Shown here: positions 63,701-64,000 of the stretch, piece by piece
Layout: every line of letters begins with the position of its first letter
How positions within the stretch are numbered: position 1 is the first letter of the stretch
NCBI GenBank assembly: GCA_949316235.1
Contig: OX438753.1
Span: 21,322,801-21,386,800 of the forward strand
Direction of reading: 5' to 3'
Source: Oegoconia quadripuncta
Taxonomy: Eukaryota > Arthropoda > Insecta > Lepidoptera > Autostichidae
Length of the DNA stretch: 64,000 nucleotides
Position numbers and translations under genes: made by a program
Notes under the pieces: model-generated
Told to the model about the DNA's origin: nothing
Seen by the model: only the letters and a program-made list of their open reading frames with translations
Database searches by the model: none

Positions 63701-63972
63701 GCATTGGCTGACCACTTACATAACCTAGACTTCAGAAGAATGTAGAATCGATGTACGAATTCACACTTCAAATTCGGTATTTCTTTGGTTAAAAAAACAT
63801 TCGATTATTTCATCTCTACACTGTCTTCCACTTTCTTTCAGAATTTGTTGTAAAACTAGCAAGTTGGAGGCCTATTTTGCATTTCGATGCTGATCGGCCA
63901 TTCTTCTATGAGATAAGAAATCAAAATACAGCTCTATTTAACGGAGTCTTTGCGAAACCAATAACTAATTAA
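39708..63972 (+). CDS. secreted serpin, serpin-1-like (9 coding exons)
   Basis: Serine-protease inhibitor of the serpin family, 398 codons plus stop when exons 39708-39726, 49204-49307, 52889-53032, 55139-55342, 56107-56205, 57673-57813, 59219-59428, 60653-60797 and 63842-63972 are joined; every junction keeps frame and every intron is GT-AG. Residues 1-16 ([16 protein letters not shown]) form a signal peptide before EE. Then come the helix A region, FVISAFSV (51-58), INTW-V (155-158), VNALYFKG (184-191), a SFLVILPNE strand, hinge [10 protein letters not shown] (346-355) and the signature DRPFFY (373-378). Counting 17 residues from E346 puts P1-P1' at Ala362-Ser363. Length fits the family. 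Expected to act in haemolymph, trapping a serine protease by loop insertion. Manduca serpin-1 is the nearest known parallel; I assign the exact ortholog by architecture, not by alignment. Confidence 0.95.
39727..40159. other. start of serpin intron 1, no repeat seen
   Basis: Up to about 39950 I see only AT-rich intron sequence. 39964-40158 has two overlapping domain-less ORFs and weakly resembles 2965-3020 and 11100-11230, probably an old repeat. Confidence 0.4.
40160..40480 (+). pseudogene. LINE pol C-terminus and 3' tail
   Basis: TTTAAATAAATTTAAAGCAA, AACAGAAATTATTAGC and GCATGGACATAG, then a 3' UTR with AAAAGAGCAACCC, TTTCTTGCTCGTTC and ATGAAATAAAATATTTTCATTTG. Broken frames; same super-family as 11300. 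Confidence 0.6.
40683..41572. mobile_element. MITE-G copy 2 with two nested insertions
   Basis: Left end GAAATTTAATTCATGTAATT and right end GGAATTATATTAATTCTAAT are the MITE-G inverted ends (compare 61273-61552). A LINE 3' piece (GGTGAGCTTATCTCTAAAGA, 40738-40810) and a poly-T-flanked retroposon (41007-41424) interrupt it. Internal words ATAGCCGAATTCGATCAGAA and CACCAGCCGAAAATTATTGG confirm the family. Confidence 0.75.
41007..41424 (-). mobile_element. retroposed sequence with poly(A) and 9-bp target duplication
   Basis: Poly-T at 41004-41020 on the + strand is a poly(A) tail on the minus strand, preceded by ACTTTTAATAAA-like signal. AGGTGGTTT at 40998-41006 and 41425-41433 is the target duplication. 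The ~400-bp body is unlike other repeats here and has no ORF over 67 codons. Either a 5'-truncated LINE or a processed RNA copy. Confidence 0.65.
41580..43160 (+). mobile_element. SINE-A interrupted by a GC-rich retroposon
   Basis: Head with A box at 41584 and B box GGTTCGAATCCCGC at 41630, body up to ATCAACCATC at 41760; body resumes at 43062 and ends with AGATAGCGCTGTCTG near 43130. Confidence 0.9.
41761..43061 (-). mobile_element. 1.3-kb GC-rich retroposon
   Basis: Flanked by a perfect 15-bp target duplication AGTGTATCAACCATC (41746-41760 and 43062-43076), with a 22-base T run at the left, i.e. a poly(A) tail on the minus strand. GC content is far above that of the surrounding DNA, so both strands show many long frames (60 to 160 codons) without reverse-transcriptase motifs. 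42200-42340 and 42420-42520 are imperfect internal repeats (GAGAGG.CCGCTT(T/C)CCACG, CGACCTCTC). A short GC-rich relative of the same type of 3' end lies at 55663. Probably a 5' and/or internally deleted LINE; no functional protein is claimed. Confidence 0.85.
43170..44555. other. AT-rich intron 1 sequence
   Basis: No gene. Small items: a LINE-type end GTACAATAAAGCGTTTACAA with AAACAAAC tail at 43340-43375; an (AATAT)n run at 44070-44095 followed by CTCTTTATTGACA. ORFs on both strands are without domains. Confidence 0.5.
44561..44633 (+). mobile_element. SINE-A head, truncated
   Basis: TCTGTTTGGCGTAGTAGTTA, TATACCAAAAGGTTGCAG and B box GGTTCGAATCTCG, cut at 44633 by the MITE that follows. 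Confidence 0.8.
44634..44789. mobile_element. MITE-B copy 2 (156 bp)
   Basis: AATGGTGTCGATTCGGATGT at the left and the complement at the right; interior as in the 10128 copy, including GTGGTGCCGTCGTATCG. Confidence 0.92.
44800..45040 (-). pseudogene. LINE pol C-terminal fragment
   Basis: Minus frame 45034-44792 contains [40 protein letters not shown] and [15 protein letters not shown], a clear non-LTR pol C-terminus. The 5' part of the element is absent. Further pieces of the same family: 37795, 38270 and 55440. Confidence 0.75.
45045..45635. other. intron 1, small repeat pieces
   Basis: 45080-45105 (AAGCGAAGCCGCGAGC) and 45165-45225 (a diverged SINE-C 3' end, ATCTCCACTTAACATGGGTT) are recognisable. 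Nothing else. Confidence 0.45.
45640..46440 (+). pseudogene. RTE-like LINE C-terminus, internally duplicated
   Basis: Two tandem diverged copies, about 45720-45870 and 45905-46060, of a segment encoding, in broken frames, [19 protein letters not shown] and GVNDE-type sequence, followed by TGGGGACTAAGGCAAGAAGA. A separate piece at 46223-46400 has [20 protein letters not shown], similar to 21814. The family pattern (MRR....VT+R...M.V.G..GRGRPKK.W.DCV..DM..KGV) is intact at 58630. Confidence 0.6.
46590..46720. mobile_element. LINE 3' end fragment
   Basis: ATTATCATCATCCTTACATA, CACTGGGATAGGGTATGGGT, CCACCACGTCCCCAACTGCG: diverged relative of the ends at 36505 and 36880. Confidence 0.5.
46785..47012 (+). 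mobile_element. SINE-B, full length
   Basis: tRNA-like head: A box TTGGTGTAGTGGATAGTG, B box GGTTCGAATCCCGC at 46833. Body with GAATATGAACATTTATTCC and TCTAGTATCCATAGTACAAG, ending GGGACTAGATGATTGGTGTA and TTTATTTATTTA. The reference copy for this family in the window. Confidence 0.9.
47025..47487. mobile_element. MITE-G copy 3 split by SINE-C
   Basis: GGTGGTTTCAGAATGGATTA to GGAAAGTTTT (47028-47110) is one part; TTCGTAATCAAGAGTGGCG and AATAACACGAATTCAATTTA (47420-47480) is the other. The SINE-C at 47113-47416 lies between. Confidence 0.7.
47113..47416 (-). mobile_element. SINE-C inside MITE-G
   Basis: Near-complete minus copy with head GCCTCCGTGGCTCAATGTAA at 47416 and B box at about 47362; about 30 bp missing next to GAGGTCGAAACCCCAACAC. 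Confidence 0.85.
47490..48030. other. intron 1, nothing recognised
   Basis: AT-rich single-copy sequence without ORFs. Confidence 0.4.
48035..48095 (-). mobile_element. SINE-C 3' end fragment
   Basis: TTTTTATGCACAACTGGTTA and CACACCTGATGTTAAGTGAA only. Confidence 0.7.
48136..48264. repeat. 62-bp-arm perfect hairpin
   Basis: Arms 48136-48197 and 48203-48264 are reverse complements with only a 5-base centre; sequence begins ACGTACATATATTTAAAAAG. Very short loop suggests a palindromic MITE or a snap-back duplication; the DNA could extrude as a cruciform and any transcript would fold. Confidence 0.85.
48281..48540 (+). mobile_element. SINE-A, full length
   Basis: GACCTGTTTGGTGTAATGGT, AGCAACTCTGACCACTATAC, B box GGTTCGAATCCCGC, complete body, ends GGAACTAGATGGCGCTGTG and a TATTTATATTTATA tail. 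Same subfamily as 22415. Confidence 0.92.
48541..48945. other. intron 1, nothing firm
   Basis: 48780-48850 (TTTAACCGACTCCCAAAGAG, GGAGGTACTATGTTCGTC) is a diverged relative of 11998-12060. No gene. Confidence 0.45.
48950..49095 (+). mobile_element. SINE-C 3' half
   Basis: GTGGCGTTCCGGTTGTCAGA through TCAGGTATGATTGAGGTCAA and CTGCATAAAAAAATT. Ends about 109 bp before exon 2. Confidence 0.8.
49204..49307 (+). CDS. serpin coding exon 2
   Basis: Acceptor TTTACCATTCCAG, donor TCA|GTAAGT. Encodes the end of the signal peptide (LAVIAVATA), the mature start [14 protein letters not shown] and helix A residues [11 protein letters not shown]. 104 nt; with exon 1 exactly 41 codons. Confidence 0.93.
49668..49890. 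mobile_element. chimeric inverted SINE-C pieces
   Basis: 49668-49812 is the 3' half of a minus-strand SINE-C; 49838-49890 is the head of a plus-strand one (ACCGTGGCTCAATGTAAACA, CGATTCGGAGGTCGCGG). Then a repeat with TACCCACGGGAAGAGATGG follows. Rearranged rather than simply inserted. Confidence 0.7.
50265..50482 (-). mobile_element. SINE-C with internal deletion
   Basis: Minus copy, head at 50482, B box mutated (GGTTTGATCCCC), middle ~80 bp missing at GAGGTCGTATTAACATTGCT. Confidence 0.85.
50536..51155 (+). mobile_element. LINE with 5' inversion (twin priming)
   Basis: The + frame 50644-51030 is a Jockey-type pol C-terminus: [59 protein letters not shown] and [13 protein letters not shown]. 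The sequence just before it in the protein ([20 protein letters not shown]) is present at 50540-50606 but on the minus strand. The two parts meet at a shared GGCCAAAAGAAC. A poly(A) run at 51139-51156 and the 11-bp duplication ATTTCTTACGT (50525-50535 and 51156-51166) bound the insertion. Such an inverted 5' end is the classical product of twin priming. Confidence 0.88.
51170..51820. repeat. intron 2 with repeat I
   Basis: 51615-51715 is the inverse of 35930-36020. An 84-codon frame at 51389-51643 has no recognisable domain; it ends inside the repeat. Otherwise nothing. Confidence 0.4.
51827..52691 (+). mobile_element. mariner element, internally rearranged
   Basis: Inverted ends CGAGGGCGACACTGAACGTT and the complement of AACTTTCAGTGTCGCCGTCG, each flanked by TA. 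The ORF starts at 51980 with the helix-turn-helix part ([38 protein letters not shown]). It suffers a deletion and frameshift after [10 protein letters not shown], continues [20 protein letters not shown] and [14 protein letters not shown], and reaches the first catalytic Asp in TGDES. Then an inverted 23-bp duplication, a short remaining coding piece and a SINE-A head fragment (52585-52625) replace the rest, so the second and third catalytic Asp are gone. 865 bp against about 1.3 kb for intact mariners. Confidence 0.9.
52692..52850. repeat. family-E end fragment before exon 3
   Basis: GACAAAGACTGGACTGGACA and CACACAACGCATTCG followed by GAGGAAAACCC; a diverged family-E terminus. Confidence 0.45.
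52889..53032 (+). CDS. serpin coding exon 3
   Basis: Acceptor TGTCATTGCAG, donor GCT|GTAAGT, 48 codons. Encodes [20 protein letters not shown] and [20 protein letters not shown], i.e. strand 6B and helices B/C of the serpin fold. The SAF in place of the usual SPF is, as far as I know, normal for lepidopteran serpin-1 proteins. A sequon N88-A-T90 is completed by the first codon of exon 4. Confidence 0.95.
53354..53400. repeat. 17-bp perfect inverted repeat
   Basis: ATTGGTTGATTTGTGTC at 53354-53370 and its complement at 53384-53400, in serpin intron 3. Each arm ends in an ATTGG/CCAAT word. Confidence 0.75.
53401..53870. other. intron 3, nothing recognised
   Basis: 53580-53640 is T/A-rich; 53640-53745 is more complex but single-copy here. 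No ORF. Confidence 0.4.
53875..53990 (-). mobile_element. SINE-C 5' fragment
   Basis: CCGCCTGCGTGGCTGAATGT head at 53990 and the GTACATATTTAGTACTCGGT block; B box region shortened. Confidence 0.8.
53995..55125. other. intron 3 with LINE tails
   Basis: LINE-type ends: GTACAATAAAGCGTTTATAA with AAACAAAC at 54630-54655 (+), and the inverse GTTTGTAAACGCTTTATTGG at 54907 followed by TCAGGGATCTCTTCCAG (54985), like 18640. The rest is AT-rich with no ORF. Confidence 0.5.
55139..55342 (+). CDS. serpin coding exon 4
   Basis: Acceptor CTTGTTCCAG, donor TGG|GTAATT, 68 codons. Encodes helix D to [61 protein letters not shown] and INTW. The K.AN.+Y+ and +NF..N+..A...IN.W patterns are standard serpin features. 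Confidence 0.96.
55440..55565 (-). pseudogene. LINE pol fragment
   Basis: Diverged copy of part of 44800-45040: GAATGAAGAGTCGAACAGCT, GCGAATGTTCGGAATGCTGA, CATACGGGTGGAATCCC. No frame. Confidence 0.6.
55570..55647 (+). mobile_element. SINE-A tail fragment
   Basis: GTAATACAAGTTATCGTTGC, TTAATGTGGAACTAGATGAC and GAAGGATATTTCATTA. Confidence 0.65.
55663..55994 (-). mobile_element. GC-rich LINE 3' end in serpin intron 4
   Basis: Bounded by an imperfect 15-bp duplication TAGAAATA(G)(A/G)TTGCT at 55648-55662 and 55995-56009, with a T run at the left (poly(A) of a minus-strand insert). The last bases before the tail read GCAAATGCTTTACGCG-complement. GC-rich, 5' truncated, no ORF. It lies 112 bp upstream of exon 5. 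Confidence 0.85.
56107..56205 (+). CDS. serpin coding exon 5
   Basis: Acceptor TTTTATTTCACAG, donor AAG|GTATCT, 33 codons. [20 protein letters not shown] then [13 protein letters not shown]: the conserved VE..T...I..L.....+......LVNA+YFK stretch of serpins (helix F end and strand 3A). Confidence 0.97.
56235..56740. mobile_element. MITE-F copy 2 with nested LINE tail
   Basis: Starts 30 bp after exon 5. Ends GGGTCTTTACCTATGAAATT and AATTTCATAGGTAAGGACCT. About 90 bp at 56270-56360 (ATCTTTATTGTACACAAAAT, TGTACAAAGGCGAGCTTAAC) are extra; they resemble the 3' end of the LINE at 18560-18640. Confidence 0.88.
56745..56960 (+). mobile_element. LINE 3'-end fragment
   Basis: ATCAGCTACAGGACGTCCAC, GCCCCCATAGATTTCCAGAG, CGACCGGTTGGAAGCTGCCT: the best-preserved copy of the family at 1255, 2628 and 23765. 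Confidence 0.65.
56961..57355. other. intron 5, nothing recognised
   Basis: 57080-57200 resembles part of the 7380-7440 region (TTTGGGAAATTTCTGACCAC, CCTATTTGGGATAAAGG versus CACCCCATCTGGGATAGA), probably retroelement debris. Confidence 0.4.
57362..57562 (+). mobile_element. SINE-C 3' part
   Basis: CACCATCCTATCTAAATCTG, GCCGCCAAGCAGCAATGTTA, to CCCTTTGTGCATAAAAAAAA. Head absent. Confidence 0.85.
57673..57813 (+). CDS. serpin coding exon 6
   Basis: Acceptor CTTTCCTTTACAG, donor AAG|GTAGTT, 47 codons. [20 protein letters not shown] then [20 protein letters not shown] and SADLNAK. G.W...F....T....F+V.......VP.M...G.+ is the typical breach and strand 4C/3C region. Confidence 0.97.
57814..58595. 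other. intron 6, nothing recognised
   Basis: 57840-58140 is of moderate complexity without ORF or shared repeat. 58320-58440 (GAAAGCAGGAGGCTGAGGTT, ATCATGGGCTACGCTCCCAT) may be retroelement debris. Confidence 0.35.
58600..58830 (-). pseudogene. RTE-like LINE C-terminus
   Basis: Minus frame 58820-58626: [64 protein letters not shown]. This is the conserved C-terminal end of RTE-type non-LTR pol proteins, still in frame though the upstream RT is gone. Confidence 0.75.
59219..59428 (+). CDS. serpin coding exon 7
   Basis: Acceptor CACCTATTCCAG, donor AAG|GTAAGC, 70 codons. [20 protein letters not shown] (strands 2B/3B), [45 protein letters not shown]++ILP and +.V.+PKFK+E are textbook serpin motifs. 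Confidence 0.97.
59429..60145. other. intron 7, nothing recognised
   Basis: A 66-codon frame at 59482 has no domain. 59700-59790 is more complex (ATATAAGAGGTGGCAG, GCAGCGCAATG) and shares GCGCAATG-type words with 60490 but not enough to call a repeat. Confidence 0.4.
60150..60560. mobile_element. possible LTR-retroelement debris
   Basis: Plus strand near 60262-60320 reads [18 protein letters not shown], resembling the +.(S/T)DRG..F around the second catalytic Asp of retroelement integrases. On the minus strand 60560-60340 has TATAAAGAGCGCTCGC and later AATAAATATATAAC, like an LTR. Weak and fragmentary; strands disagree. Confidence 0.25.
60653..60797 (+). CDS. serpin coding exon 8
   Basis: Acceptor TTGTTTTTCAG, donor ACG|GTAAGC, 48 codons plus one base. 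[47 protein letters not shown]: strand 5A and the proximal hinge. Small Ala residues at P12-P9 and Thr at P14 are what an inhibitory serpin needs. The exon ends at P8, so the bait residues come from the next exon. Confidence 0.97.
60798..61270. other. intron 8 start, no extra cassette seen
   Basis: Repeat-like (GTTAGCCTCGCC, CTCGCTTCGCTCGCTAGCT) with no frame resembling a reactive loop plus DRPFFY-type signature, so I find no alternative exon 9 here. Confidence 0.5.
61273..61552. mobile_element. MITE-G copy 1 (~280 bp foldback)
   Basis: Long imperfect inverted arms: left GAAATTTAATTCGTGTAATT, AGGAACAACTTTCCACTGGA, AACCATAGCCGAATTC; right TTCGACTATGGTTCCTTAGG, GAAAGTTGTTAGTG, AGGAATTACACGAATTCAAA. 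Best copy of the family in the window. No ORF. Confidence 0.85.
61553..62035. other. intron 8, nothing recognised
   Basis: No ORF or shared repeat; searched for a second exon-9 cassette without success. Confidence 0.4.
62039..62300 (+). mobile_element. SINE-A, full length, in serpin intron 8
   Basis: GACGACCTGTTTGGTGTAGT, TGCTACTATACCAAATGGTC, B box GGTTCGAATCCCGC at 62094, complete body and TTATTATTTATTTATTATT tail. Very close to the 23234 copy. Confidence 0.93.
62301..62730. other. intron 8, nothing recognised
   Basis: Short domain-less minus frame at 62381; CTCACGCGTCCGAGATTTG near 62625 recalls the ends of the 38746 MITEs but does not extend. Confidence 0.4.
62736..63164. mobile_element. 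MITE-F copy 3 (429 bp)
   Basis: Left end GGGTCTTTACCTATGAAATT; right end AATTTCATAGGGATGGACCT. Interior TATAAAGCGGTAACTTTTAA and TGTATGGAGAAAACAGTC. Carries a small extra palindrome TTGGTACATATGAATGTACCAA. Confidence 0.9.
63165..63841. other. intron 8 end, no second cassette seen
   Basis: No frame with a serpin C-terminal signature. The polypyrimidine tract CTTCCACTTTCTTTCAG at 63825-63841 serves exon 9. Confidence 0.5.
63842..63972 (+). CDS. serpin exon 9 (reactive loop and C-terminus)
   Basis: Two bases complete Glu356, then 42 codons and [23 protein letters not shown] then [20 protein letters not shown] and TN. Contains the distal reactive loop, with P1-P1' predicted as Ala362-Ser363, strands 1C/4B/5B and the serpin signature. 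Ala at P1 would favour elastase-like proteases, as known for the Manduca serpin-1 form called alaserpin. The exon is a self-contained cassette: intron phase 1 at its start, stop codon and donor at its end. Confidence 0.94.
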
Positions 63973-63979
63973 GGTATTT
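63970..63979 (+). promoter_or_regulatory. 5' splice site right after the stop codon
   Basis: TAAG|GTATTT, with GT at 63974-63975. A donor one base after the stop fits a gene in which each exon-9 cassette is spliced to a common 3' UTR exon. Placing the junction next to the stop also avoids nonsense-mediated decay. Seen in sequence; use as a donor is inferred. Confidence 0.6.
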
Positions 63980-64000
63980 GTTCTTCTTAGGAAACGCTTA

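Noticed and set aside
60798..63841. Search for further exon-9 cassettes in intron 8
   Set aside because: No phase-1 exon with a serpin C-terminal signature was found; the intron is filled by MITEs and a SINE.

Overview
The window reads as AT-rich nuclear DNA of a moth or butterfly. The grounds are an intron-rich gene whose protein matches the lepidopteran serpin-1 family, plus interspersed repeats of lepidopteran type: several tRNA-headed SINE families, non-LTR retrotransposon 3' ends with (TTTGAC)n, (ATTTC)n or (GAT)n tails, a mariner remnant and many foldback MITEs. The species cannot be named from the sequence. I see no prokaryotic features, CRISPR array, rRNA gene or credible free-standing tRNA gene; the tRNA-like pieces are SINE heads.

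One protein-coding gene can be read with high confidence. It is a secreted serine-protease inhibitor (serpin) on the + strand, from the ATG at 39708 to a stop at 63970-63972. Nine coding exons join without a phase break into 398 residues: 16-residue signal peptide, serpin core, hinge at the end of exon 8, and reactive loop plus C-terminus in exon 9. A 5' splice site follows the stop codon of exon 9 by one base, and the exon 8/9 boundary cuts the reactive loop. This is the architecture known from Manduca sexta serpin gene-1, where one of many mutually exclusive exon-9 cassettes is spliced in to change the inhibitor's target. Only one cassette lies in the window, which ends 28 bases after its stop.

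The first 39.5 kb hold no gene I can support, apart from one orphan exon-like ORF (18049-18370, minus). They are a nested pile of mobile elements and arrays: SINE-A, -B, -C and -D copies; non-LTR pol C-terminal fragments; a 23 x 38-bp minisatellite (20457-21330); an 11-unit hairpin-bearing array grown from the end of a dispersed element (30490-31990); a 964-bp TTAA-flanked foldback element inside a LINE tail (27171-28134); and four tandem ~146-bp palindromic MITEs inside a SINE (38746-39339). That last array stops 240 bp short of the serpin TATA box.

The serpin introns (764 to 9477 bp) are similarly loaded. They carry a GC-rich 1.3-kb retroposon with a 15-bp target duplication, a 5'-inverted (twin-primed) LINE, an internally rearranged mariner, two copies of a ~410-bp MITE and a GC-rich LINE 3' end 112 bp before exon 5. 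All these elements look dead; exon frames and splice sites of the serpin look intact. I found no evidence of a wholly new system. The items most worth following are the alternative-exon prediction, the palindromic clusters near the promoter and the self-amplified arrays.
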